A stretch of 43,782 bases of DNA, taken from contig CALSCO010000540.1 of assembly GCA_943704415.1 (NCBI GenBank), forward strand, positions 1 through 43,782, given 5' to 3'. The translations under genes and the position numbers were made by a program. Below the pieces are notes generated by a model, which saw nothing but the letters and a program-made list of their open reading frames with translations, searched no databases and was not told the origin of the DNA. The stretch is from Parvularia atlantis. Taxonomy: Eukaryota > Opisthokonta > Rotosphaerida. The stretch's first letter is position 1; the number at the start of each line of letters is the position of its first letter. Shown piece after piece: positions 1-12,500 of the stretch.

Positions 1-3000
1 TGCGTGTGCAACGTGGGCTTCTTCGGCAGCGACTGCAGCTGCAAGCGCTGCGACGCCAACTCCCAGGGCTCGGTCACGAACGACTGCTCTGGCCGCCAGG
101 GCACGTGCGGTTGTGACGGCAAGTGCACGTGTGCGTCCGGCTTCCTGCCGAACGGTCAGCGGTTCAGCTACTTTGGTGATCTCTGCGAGTTTCCGTGCAT
201 CTTTGACGGCTGCGGCGTGTGCGGCGGCGACGGCCGAACCGTGCGTGCGCTTGCTGTGATTGAGCGACGCAGCGCTGACACGCCGCAGTGTAACGGCTGC
301 GACGGTGTGCCTTACTCGGGGAAGGCGTTTGACCTCTGTGGCGTGTGCGCGGGCCGCAACACGACGTGCAGCGAGGGCTGCGACGCGGCCGGCCTGATCT
401 TCTTCGGCGACCGGTGCTACGAGCGCGCGCAGATCATGCGGCTCGGGCGCGGGAGCAAAGACGAGTCAACTGCTTTGCTGATCTACGCCAGCACGACGGC
501 CGCGCTTGTACTGCGCGCAGAGCCGCCGGTGTCGTGGGACGTACGCAACGGCCAGCTGGCGTACAGCTGGACGTGCTCGGGCACGGCCTGCCCGGATCTG
601 ACCAGCCCGAGCGCGACGCTGTCACGGCCAAACGACGTGCGTTGCCACCGTGCACGCCTTGCCTTCGCTGGCTGAGCTTGTCTACATGCACGCGCAGATG
701 GTGCTGTCGATCAAGGCGGGCGCGCTGCTGGCCGGGCAGCAGTACACCTTCTGGGTGGCCGTGTTTAACACGGTGAACGGACGCACGGCGCGCGCAACGG
801 TGGACGTCTTTGTTGTGCCGCGCCCGCAGCCCGGCACGCTGGTGGTGACCACGGCGAGCGGGCTTGCGGCGCTGCGCTTCGACAGCCCCGTTCAGCTGGC
901 GATGACCGGGTGGACGGCGGCGACAGACGACTTGCGGTACCAGTTTGCGTACACCGCTGGCACACTCAACGCGACTCTCGCGTCGCCGGGCGTCGTGTAC
1001 GTTGGTCCTGCATCGACCGCCGCGAGCGCCAGCATCGCCGTGCTCGGCAGCGGCGCGTACACCTTCTTTGGCATCGCCGAGGCTGGCAGGTGCGTGCGCG
1101 ATCACACATGCGGTCACCCCGTGCTGAGAGGGTCGCGGCTGCAGCTCGTTCAACGTCACGTCGACGACGGTCGTTTCTGCGGGTCTGCGCGTCGAGACGG
1201 CGGCGAGCGTTGACCAGATTGCGCTCGCCGTCAGCTTCGAGCTCGCGGCTGCGGCCGAGCGTGGCGACGCCGACGCCGTCGTGGCTGTAGCGGGCGCGGT
1301 GTTTGACTCGCTCAACGCGCTCGAGGGGTCGGCGGACGTAGTCGAGGCGGCTGCACTGCGCGGGCGAGCGCTCGGGCTGGTGGGCGGCGTGGACGCGAGC
1401 GCGGTCGACGAGGACACGCTGCGCAACCTGCTGGCAGTGCTCGACCGGGGCGTGCGCGTGCCGGACCAGGTGGATGCGGCGGCCTTTGCTGCGTCGACGG
1501 CGCTGCTGGGTGACGCAGCGGGCGTGGTGGTGTCGCCGTCGGACGCGGCCAGCCTGCTCGGCGCGGTCGAGGGGCTGCTGCTGTCCAAGTTTGCGCCGAG
1601 CAACCTGCCGAATGAGAACGCGACAACGGCGCTGACAGCCAACGACACCGCGGTGCTGCAGGCGGCGCTGCGGTCGGGCCTGATCGGGCTGTTGGCGCAG
1701 CTGACGTGTGGCGCGGGCCCGGTGGCCATCGGCGCGGACGGCAGTGCGCTCTCGGCGCAGGTTGAGACGACGTCGACGGCAGGCGGCCTGGTGCTGCGCA
1801 CGGGCGACGGCGCGTCGGTGGCGACGGGCGACAGCTTTGCGCCCGTGTTGGCGGACGACGGCGCGTGCGTTTCGTACCAGTTTGTGCGCGTGGCGGTGGA
1901 CCCGTACGCGTACTGGACGGCGGGCAACTGGAGCGTGGGCGGCGCAGTGCTCGGGCTTGAGTTCTTCGACGCTGGCTCGAATGCAACGCTGGAGGTGGCC
2001 GGGCTGGGCGCGGACGAGGCCGTGACGCTGCGCCTGCCGTTTGACGCGGTCGCGGCGGGCATCGGCGCGGACAATGAGACGGTGCAGTGCATCTTCTGGG
2101 ACACGCAGCGGCAGGACTGGCGCACGGCGGGCTGCGCCAAGTCGAACCTGACGACGGCCGGCGAGGTGCGTCTGGTCGGGCTGTGTGCGCTGGTTGGTTG
2201 ACGCTCGTGCGCGCACCACAGCTCGTGTGCGTGTGCACGCACCTGACCGAGTTTGCGCTGGGCACGCTGATTATCCGCATCAACTCGCTCGTGCTGCCGC
2301 CGGAGCTCAACTTGCAGTCGCGCGGCCTGATCGCAGCGTGCGTGTGAGCGGGCTGCACGCGTAGTCGACCATTTAACCAAGCGCGCGCGGGGAGGCAGGT
2401 GGTGCACGATCGGCGGGCTGGTGCTGGTGTACCTTGTGCTGGGCAACTACGCCATCAGCCGCGACAACGCGCACCTGCGCGACGCGCGCCTGCCGGACCG
2501 GTACGAGGTCGTGTCGTTCATCCTCAAGGCGGGCGAGCTGTACCAGCGGCCGGTGTCGTCGCGCGTGACGCGGACGGTGCGTTCTGCGTGTGCTTGTGGT
2601 TTGCAGGCGCGAGACTGAAGCGTACGCCTAGCTGCACCTGCGCGCGTGGAGGGACGCGTACGGGACGGACTGGTGGCCGGACGGTACGCGGCTGACGTTC
2701 TGGCAGCGCGCGTACATGGCCGTGCGGTTCGGCTTCCGGTACAACCACAGCTTTGTGTCGATCTTCTTCGAGCCGATCTCGACGGTGCGCGCGGTCGCCA
2801 CGCTGGCAGTGGCAGCTGCTGACGTGTGGCTGCAGGTGACGCGCTTCGTGCTCGTGACGTGCACGATGAGCTCGCTGTTTGTCAACCTGGCCGTGTCGGC
2901 GGTCTTCTTCCAGTACTCGAACAGCAGCAGCTTCTTCGACACGGACAGCATCGCGCTCAAGCTGGCGGTGGGGTTCATCACGTCCGTGATCACCTTTGTG

Positions 3001-3848
3001 CCCTTCACCATAATCCAGTTCCTGCTGCGGCACGTGCACCGGCCGGGCCTGGTCGCGGACGAGTCGCTGGTGCAGGACATGGACCTGCACGAGGTGCGGC
3101 GCGAGACGGGTGAGATCGTGACGAAGAGCTTCTACCAGGAGGCGCCGTCGGCCGGCCTGTCGGCGATGCAGCTGGTGATGGCCGAGCGCAGCAACCTGGA
3201 CCTGTACGGCAAGCCGCCGTCGGCGCGCCCGCTGTCGTCGCACTCGCTAATGTCGACGACGACGGCGACGACGACGTCGACGGCCGCCGCGGCGCGCACG
3301 ATGACCGAGGCGCCGGTGCTGTTTGCGTCGTTCTCGCTGCCGGCGTGGGTCGGCTGGAGCATGTTTGCGCTGTGCTTTGTGCTCGACGTCGGCGCGATCA
3401 TCGTGACGGCGTTCTACGGCGGTGCGCGACGACTGCATGGTTAGATTTGTGTAGCTCACTCGTGTGCTCGCGTCGTTTTCGCAGCCGCGGCCGACGTGAT
3501 CGACCCGACCAACGACCGGGTGCGTGCGCCGAGCGGACGATGTCCCGTTCGCTCACATGAACCGTGTGCAGACGATCGCGTGGATCCAGACGTTTGCCAT
3601 CTCGGGTGCGTGCGGCCCGGCCAGCGCGTGTGCGCGTGCTGATCCGACCTGTGCGCAGTCGCCGCGAACCTGCTCGTGCTGCAGTCGATCCAGGCGGTGA
3701 TCGGCTCGGCGCTGTCGGGTGCGCCCCCCCCCCACGCTCAATCGCGCGTGCTCGCTCGCGTGCTCAGACGGCGTGGGCGTGCACAGTGCTCGTCGGCACG
3801 CTCGCCTCGGTCGGCTCGGCCGTCGCGCTGCTGATCGGCAACCGCTGA
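1..3848 (+). CDS. Polycystin-1-like GPS/GAIN receptor, 3' part
   Basis: The 5' end lies outside the window. Ten introns (241-288, 637-697, 1090-1144, 2166-2221, 2338-2398, 2577-2631, 3422-3484, 3520-3571, 3606-3658, 3719-3786) give one phase-consistent frame of 1091 residues. In order: a cysteine-rich segment with CGVCGGDG and CGVCAG repeats; a REJ-like beta region; a helical GAIN-like region (1145-2165); and a GPS motif CVCTHLTEF (about 2225-2255), the self-cleavage site of polycystin-1 and adhesion receptors. The first membrane helix (LVLVYLVLGNY) follows. A later block with FVLVTCTMSSLFVNLAVSAVF and FITSVITFVPFTIIQFLL resembles the polycystin-1 membrane region. No PLAT domain fits between the first two membrane segments, and the protein stops after about five or six helices, without the channel module. 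Likely a plasma-membrane or ciliary surface receptor. Family call fairly sure; ligand unknown. Confidence 0.75.
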
Positions 3849-3914
3849 TGATGATGGTGCTCGGTGGTGCGTGATCGTTATTGTGTTGTGCGGGTGCACA
3901 GAAAGGCGAGAGTG

Positions 3915-6460
3915 ATGGAGGCAGTGCGGCCGCGGCCGAAGAGCGCTGCGCCGCGTCAACGGGCCAAGGCGGCGGCGCCCTCGTCGTCTGTCTCTGCCGC
4001 GCCCTCGTCGTCCGTCTCCGCCGCAATTGCGACGGCAGCAGCCGCGTCCGACGCGCAGCAACGCCGCGACGACGACGACGACAACGGCGATGCTGCGCTG
4101 CTAGACCAGGGTAACGTTGACGACTACCTCAGCGACGGCGAGGGGGATCCCGCGCCTTCGACGGCGGCGCGCGACGAGCAGCGGCAGCGCGACGAGACAG
4201 ACGAGCAGCAGCGGGATGCGCAGACGGCACAGGTGACAGCGGTGCGGCGCGGCGCGCGGCGTGGGGGACGGCGAACGTGTGACGTCGCCCACGCAGATCG
4301 TGCTGCCGCCGGCTGTGCCCGACATCGCGTCGCTCGCGTATCCCGCCGTGCCCGTCACGCTCGCGCCGCTCACGTCGCTGCTCGCCACGGACGGTGATGA
4401 ACCGGGCGTCGGCCGCCTCATCCCACGTGACCTGACTGATGGCTTCGTCGCTACGCCCATCACGACGCTGATGCCCGTCCCTGTCGTACGTCGTCTACGC
4501 TCGCTGCTGTGCTCGGCGCGATGCTCACGGCTACGGCCGCGCGCAGATTGAGATGGCGCGGTACCCGGCCGTGTCAGCCGTGCCGCTCGCGCCGACGCTC
4601 GTGCCGCCCGAGAATGTGAGCGCACCGCCGATGCTGGACGCGGTCGATGCCGCACCGCGCGCGCTTGCTGTCACGATGACGCCCGAGGAGGCCGACGAGT
4701 ACGTCCGAGGTGCGCTCGTTTGCCGCAGCCGTCTGCGGCGCTGATGCGCGCGTGCCCCAGGGCTTGTCGGGCCGCTGGATGACGCGCTGATGGACCAGCT
4801 GTTTGACCGCGAAGCACTACGCACGGCCGAGCAGTTTGTGACACGGCACAACGTCGCAATCGTCGCCGACAGTCACTTTCACAAGCTGGTGCGCGAGTAC
4901 AACGGCGCGTTCAACCTGGTGCGGGTGGTTGCGGTCGCCGTGTGCTGCTTCTTGACCGCGCACCTCCGCCGCGCAGGTTGGGGAGATCAAGAACACGGTC
5001 AGCGCAGCCGAGGTGCGCGCCAACGCGGCGGAGGACGCGACGTGGCACGTCAAGAACCACCAGATTGTGCAGGAGCAGGTGGCGTGCGCGAGCGCACGTG
5101 CCCTCGGGCGTGATGCTGATTGTGCGTGGGCCGTGGCAGGACTGCGCGTGCGGTAACAAGGTGCGCTACACGATCAAGTACGACGAGGCCATGCGCGACG
5201 ACATTCAGCTCACGGTGCTTTCGGACGCGCTGACCGAGCTGCGCGACCAGTTCCACGTCGAGGTGCGCTCGCCGGCTGCCTTTGACCGGCGCTGCTGACG
5301 CGAAAGGCAGCTGTCGCTACACTCGTACGAGATGAAGTCGGCGCGGCTCAACGTGCAGAACTACCTCGACCTGTTTTTCTCGCGCATTGGCGGCGTCGAA
5401 ACCGTACGCTGGATTCGCTTCGACTCCCGGGCTGTCTGCTGACGCATGCGTGCGTGCGCAGGCTGCGCTGCCCGCCCCGGCAGGCAGCAGCGCGAGTGTG
5501 CAGGCAGCGTCGCGGCTGCGCGGCGGGCGGGCGACGGCCGACCAGATCGCGACCATGATCGTGCGTACGCGTCTATTGCGCCGCCGACGGCACTGCTTAC
5601 GCTTTGGGCATCGCCCAGCACTTTCTCGCGGTGCTGTTCAACTACGAGCAGGTCGGCAAGACGCGCGCGGAGAAGGCGTCCAGCGCGGTGGCCACCCAGG
5701 CAGACGCGCTGGTCCGCTTGCCGTCGCGCTGTTCGGACAAGTGCTTACCTGTGCACATGCGCACGCACGCACGGCAGAACCAGGAGGACAGCAACTCGAG
5801 CACATTTGTGAACGACATGCGCACGTGGGCGGGCTACGTCGTTTCGGCCTTGCTGCGCTTCGGCGACGATGCGTCGCACCGCCACATCCTGCTGTTTATG
5901 CTAAGGCATGCTGCGAATGTGGCACTGCGTCACCGCGCTGACTGGTTGTCAAACGCACGCAGCTGTCCGGGCATCGCCGAGTGGGGCTCCAACTTTGTGC
6001 ACTTCAGCGCGGGCGACGGCGAGGACGACTGGGACGAGGCCTCGATTGACCACTTTTTCGTCATGGTCAAGCTGCTCTTTGTCAAGCAGCTGTGCCCCGA
6101 GCTCTCCGACGGCATGACAAGGTGTGGCGTGCTGCCTGCGCTTACGCGGCACACACTGACGCCGACTTGCAGCGCCCTGAGCGACGGCGAGTGGACCGTG
6201 CTCAGCGAGTCCAGCCAGGCCCCGCGTGCCGTCGCTGGACAGGCGCGCCAGTCGACGCCTGAGACCATGAAGATGCTGGGCGAGCACGACTACATTGCGG
6301 TGCGCTGCCCAGCGCGCGTCGTTGGTGTGCTTTGTGTGACATGTCTGTGCGCGCAGATCCTGGAGCAGTACCCATTTCCGCAGTTTTGCAAGTTTCTCGT
6401 GCGCAACATGGTCACCAGCGGGCGTACGGACGACGCGTGCGTGCGCTGGCGATGCCGCAC

Positions 6461-6527
<67 letters not shown>

Positions 6528-9500
6528 GCTGCTGACGGTGATCACCAGCGCCCTATTCCAGCTGTTTGCCGTCACGAAGCGCTTCATCGAGGTGCTCGCG
6601 CAGGCTTTTGTCGCCTTCCCAGCCAGCGGGTACAGCCACCTGCGGCGTCGGTGCGCGATCGGCGTGGCGCGCGGTCGCCGTGCGGTGCTGATGGTGCCGC
6701 TTGCTCGTGCGTAGCATCGCGCAAGTCATCTGCCAGCTGCTCTTGATTGTGGCGAGCAGCTGGGACCCCGTGCACGAGGGCGACGACGGCCCGCACTTCA
6801 CGCCCGACCAGCTACGGCAGCGGCGCACGTACCGGCCGGGTGCGCTGGTCGTTGCTGCCCCTTGCACGGTCACGCTCACTTGCTCGTTGCGGCAGGTGCC
6901 CTGTCATCGCTGCAGGCAGAGCTGGACGCGCTCGTGATCCGCGCGACGCTCGTGATCCTCATGTCGCCGGCGGGCGGCATCTGGTCGCTGCTGCCGTCGG
7001 TGCCCTTCCGCGTCGTCTCGGCCGACTGCGCGTGGCGCATCCTGCACAGTGCGTCGCTTGCACGCGCTTCACGCTCGCGCGCGATCGCTGACTGCCGCGC
7101 TCGTGTCGTCGGCAGTCGTGCTCAACCCGCACACGGTTGACGGCCACAAGATCCCGTTGCGCCGCTGGGAGGAGATGGTCAGTAGCGCGTACAAGCCGAG
7201 CGGCGGCTTGCACTTTAGCTGGCGCGGCAGCGCGGCCGCGTCGCAGGTGCGCATACGGATCGCTGCGTCGCGCAAGCTCACGGTTGTGTAGGACGCGGCG
7301 TTCCTACTCACGGCGCTTGGCCAGCTCGGTGTCTCGCGTGCCGTGCGCGCACAGCTCGCGACCGGCCTGCCGACAGAGCGGTCAGTCGCGCCGCCACGTG
7401 GTGTCGCCTTGCTGAGACGGTCGTGCGCGCGGCAGCCACCTGACGCTCGAGGACACGGCCGGGCGCGCGTTCATCGGTGCGGTTACGCGCGAGATCTTCC
7501 ACGCGGCGTTTGTCAACGCCGACACGCGCGAGGCGCTCAAGCGGGTGCGCAGCGCACGATCGCAACGCAGTCGCGTGCTAACGCGCTCGCACGCGGCAGG
7601 ACGGACGCGACACGCTGCAGGCGCTGTGCGGCGCGTTCCCCTCGCTGCTGTCGTTCATCCTCCAGCTCGTCGACCAGCACCTCGTCGTGCTCGGCAAGAT
7701 GGCCGGCTACCTGCTGCTTGGTGCGCGCGCTGCCCGATGGCGTTTGCCTGCAGCACTCACCAACCGGCAGAGCTGCCACTGGAGATGTGGGCGATCAGCG
7801 AGGTCGAGTTTGAGACGCTGCGCCGGTGGCTGCTCGATGCGGACATGAACAAGCCCGTCGTGCGTCGCGCGTCGCGCTGGCACTGCTCGCACGCTGACGT
7901 GCTGGCCACACCGCAGAAGCAGCTCGCGCAATCGGTGTTTGAGCGGCTGCCGTGGGGGTACGGCCGCGAGGACGGCGCGACGTGTAGCCCGATTGCCAAA
8001 GGCGCGCTCTCGATCGATGCGCACTACCACCGGCGCATGGCGCTCCTGCTCGTCGAGCACAACACTTCCTACCAGGCACGCGCATGACCTGTTGCGCGCA
8101 GTGCTGACACGCGAGACGCGCAGACGTGGGCCAGCAAGACCGGCCAGTCTGCGGCGAAGAAGCGCGCGGCCGAGGTCGACGAGTACTGCCGCAAGCTGCT
8201 CGCAAAGCTGTGCCTCGACTGCGGCGTCGGCGCGGGCGACACGTTCTCGTTCGTCGCGTACGAATCGCCCCTCGCGCCGCTCGACTACAGCACTGACCCT
8301 CTGCTAGCCATCGCGCGGTGCGCATCGCCGCACCCTTGGCGCAATGAGCTGACAGTGCGCTCTTGCGCAGCGACAACGCCGGCCAGGCCGTGGCGGCCTA
8401 CACACTCCTAGCTGTGTCGACGTGCGGCTACCTGGACGGCATGTCGGCCGAGTGCGACGCGTGCCTCAACGTGCGTGCAGCCCGTGCTCTGTCGCCTTCC
8501 TGCCTGACCGTGTGCGTCCAGACGCTGCTGGAGACGCGTTACCTCGAGGGCCTGCTGTCGCTGGTGGCGTGGCGCCTGCCCGCGCTCGTGTTCCGCGCGC
8601 CGAGCCTGTCGAGCCTGCCGAGCGTGGTCAAGATCGCGCGACACGTGCTGCAGCTCGACGGCAACATCGCGAGCGACCTTTGGAACGCGCTCATGGGCGA
8701 CGGTGCGGTGTGGCCTTTCGTCCGCCGGGTGGTCGAATGCACTAAACGCTGCCGCAGTTTCGCGTGTGGACGCACTCGTGGCCATCTTCGCGGAGCACCT
8801 GCACATGGCGGCGCAGCTGGACCGGCTGCAATTCGAGCACGAGGACATCGTCACTGCGACGCTGCTGCAGTTCTGGACACGCGTGATCCTCGCGGCCGGC
8901 GTGCGTGCCGCACTCGCACGCCCTGTGTCATCTGAGCGTGCGCTCGGTTAGGGCGACGACTGGTACCGCATCACGACCTGCGTCACAGCCATGAACGCGC
9001 TTGCCCGCGGCGCCATCCTGCTGCAGCGCGAGCAGGTCGTGAAGGGTGCGCCGGGCACGCCGTCGGCTAACGCGCAGTTGCGACTCACTTTTGCCGTCCA
9101 GACCTCCTGCAGCAGCAGTACATCGCGTTCACGGCGCGTATGCGTGAGCAGTGGCAGCGCAGCAAGACGTCGGTGTTTGGTGTGGCCGCGCTAGCTCTGC
9201 ATGCAGCAGCAGCAGACGGTTGACACGCTCGCGGTGCCGCAGGCCGCGTCGCCAGCCTCGTCGTGCGCGACACGGGCCCCGCGACCAGCATGCTCATCGG
9301 CAGCGTCCCGCCGTCGCCGGACAGCGCCGACGGCAGCAGCAGCACCGGCAGCGGCGGCGGCACGCGCCCTGCTCCGCCGACACCCACGGCCGCCACTGGT
9401 GCGCTGCCACGGCTCGCGAAGGCGTACGGCTCAAGTGGCGCACAGCCGCGCTCGCCTCGCGAGTCATGAACACCGCTGCGAACCTGTTGAGCGGCGAGCT

Positions 9501-12500
9501 GGTGCGCATGGTGCACGCGCCCTCGCAGCCGCTGCTGACGCACGTGCCAGGGCGTCGAACACAGCGCCACGTGGTTCGCGTACATGCAGCTGTGGACCGA
9601 GACCGTCGCCGAGCGTGATCTGCGCGAGACGATCGGCGCGTGCGTGCTGCTGCCGCGCACCCTTGTCGTGCATGTGTGCCCATGGCTCGGCGCGCGCGCG
9701 CAGGTCGCTTGTGCTTTATCCGACGCTCTCGCCCTCGGAGCTGATGAAGCGCGAGCCGCGCTTCGCGACCGAGAAGCCCCTCGAGCGCTTCTGCATCTAC
9801 CGCTGGGCGCAGGTGCGACGCACGCGTGTGCTTGCTAACCATGCAGCTAATCACGCACCGTCAACGCGCGCAGCACTGCCTCGCGCTCAGCCCGCGTCAC
9901 CCGCTTGCGCCGATGTACTGGCAGGTCTGCCTCGCGCTTATCTATGCCAAGGTGCACTCGCCTACCGCGTGAGGGACACGGACACGGATGCTGACGGCGG
10001 CGCGCAGACGCATGTGTCTGCCAGCAGCGTCAACCCGTACTACGGCTTCCGCTTCCTGTCGACGAACGAGAACCTGCGCAGTGTGCGTGCACTGGGCACC
10101 AGCGTATGATGAACAGCCTCACCGCACCGGCCGCGGGCGCGCAGGAACTCAAGGCCAAGCTGACGATGAACGCGAGCGCGCAGCGGCAGCTGGCGGCACA
10201 GGCCCTGGCGGAGGCCGATCGGCGGTCCTCTCCGGCGGGCCCTGACGAGCCCGCGTACTCGTCCACGCTGCACATGAACCTCGAGCGCTTCTACAGCGCC
10301 GCGGCGCTGTGGCTCGGCGAGCCGCGCCTGCACACGCGCGACTTCCATGTGGAGACGCTGTCGCATGAGTACGACCCGCCGCGCCTGAGCCGCCTGCTGT
10401 CGTCCAACGTGTTTGATGAGCCGGACGCGTTCTGGACGGACCTGGTTGACCTGGACGGTGCGGCTGCCTCTGTCTGCGTGCGGGTGCTGACGGCGTCGTG
10501 TCGTCAGCCGTGTCGTCGTGGCTGGCTGTGCGGCCGTCGGCGTACCTTGACCAGCTGCGCCGACGCCAGGCCGCGCTGCAGGCGCTCGCGGCGCGCCGCC
10601 CGGGCGGACGGGCAAACAGGCCAGGTGCCGTGCTGCCGTGCATGCCGCCCTACGTGCGCTGAGACCGCGACGTGCAGCACTCACCGTGTCGAATGCGATC
10701 GCTCCGGTGCCGTTCGAATACCGCCCGCCCGCCGTCGTGCCGATCTCGACCGACGGCATCGACGACGTGCAGGACGGGACGCTTTTTGACAAGCAGGTGC
10801 GCCGTAACGCGTGTGCGGCGACCGGCTGAGCAGTGGGCGCGGCAGATCACGATCTTTGTCGGCGAGGCGAGCGTCCACAAGCAGCGCCGCACCGTGCACG
10901 CCTCGCTCGACAATCAGCGCGTGCAAAGCCTTGCGCAGCTGTACACCAACGAACCGCGGGTGCCCTTGCGGTCGCTCGTGGCCGTCTGCTAGCTGCTGAC
11001 CTACAGGTGGCGTGTGCAGGAGCGCCAGGTCTCGCTGGCGTGCGACCAGCACCTGTCGCGCTCGGTGTGCCGCGGCCCGGCGCGCTTCATGTTCCAGTAC
11101 CGCGAGCGTAAGAAGGTGCACACATCACGCGCGACGCCTCTGCGCGCTGCTGATGGGCCCGCGCGTGTGCACAGATGGCAGCGATGGCCCTCGGCCTCGA
11201 CCAGGCGCGGCTCAACACGCGTGAGCTGATCGTCACAACGACGGTTGCACCGGCGCTCGTCATTGCCGCGTGCACGGTCGAGGTGACGATCGACTGGCTG
11301 ATCGAGTCTGTCGGTGCGGGGGGGCGGCTCCGTCCGCGAGCGCGCCTTGCGTGCCGCTACAACGCTCTCGCCAGATCTTCCAGGCATCTCGCCCGAGCAG
11401 CGGCAGTTCTACACAACGTGCGCGATCGCCGCATTCTTCCGGCTGCTGCAATGGTGCGGCTGTGCGCAGGCTGCCGTGGCGCCTTTGGAAGGCTGAGCCG
11501 GCGCAGCATCACCGAGGAGGTGCGCGGGTACACGCCGGCGAAGCACTTCCTGCTGCGCTGCCTCGACAAGCTCGGGAGCAAGTTTGTGCGTGCCAACGCG
11601 GACCAGGTGTACAACCTGCTGCGGTGTGTTGGCCCGGCACCGCCTGGTCGACGCTGAACGCCGCCGCAGCATGATGCAGGCCGACGCGCGCAACATCCTC
11701 CTGCTCGCGCGCTTCTTCGAGCCGGCGCTTGTGCCGGCGCGCTTTATTGCGCTGCTGCAGGAGGCACGTGCCACAGCCGCACGCTCTGCTGAGTGGCTCA
11801 CGGCCGCGCGCAGGTCATCGACAGCACCGACAACGCCGGGATCGTGTTCACGTGCGAGCTGATCAAGGTGTGGCCCCGCTACGCTCATGCGCGCACGTGC
11901 ACGAGGCTCATCTGGCGCGCTGCAGCGCTTCGACGTCGTCAAGTGGCTCGCGACCGCGCCCGCGGCGTCGGAGCCCGAGACGATGCTGCGCTTGCTCTTG
12001 TCGTCGTTCGCCGTGTGCGTCGGCATGATTCGCCAGCCGGACGACCCGCGGGTGCGTGCCGCTTTTGTGCGCGCTTGTGCTGGCTCCTGAAGGGCGCGTG
12101 CACGCAGTTGATGCTCCAGAACGCGCTCATCAGCCTGCTCAAGCCGATGCTGCCCGTGTGCTTCGAGCGGCACGTGGACGACTTTGTGCCGCGCCTGGTC
12201 TCGGTGCGCGGCGCGGCGTGCCTCGTCGCACCATGGCTGAGCACGAGCACGTCAGGTCATGCTCGACCAGCTCATCAGCCCCGAGGTCGTCGGCGTCATT
12301 TTTGGTGCGCTGCGTGCGCGACGTCGCGGCGGGTCGCGCTCACGCTGCCGTGGCATGCAGAGGGCCCCGTGAACCTCACGCTCAGCGCGCGCATCATGGG
12401 CACGGCCGTGTCCAACACCAACTCGACCACGAGCGCCGAGACCGCGGCGCAGCTGTTGCGCATGCCGCCGGTGCGAGGGCGTGCGCAGTGGGCGAGCGCA

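Noticed and set aside
2338-2410. Apparent one-base break after the GPS motif of the polycystin-like gene
   Set aside because: Placing the donor at 2338 rather than 2339 restores phase through intron 2338-2398.
434-2446. 670-residue open frame on the minus strand opposite the polycystin-like gene
   Set aside because: Antisense shadow caused by high GC. Composition is Arg/Ser/Ala-rich without domains, and the plus strand has a phased, motif-bearing model.
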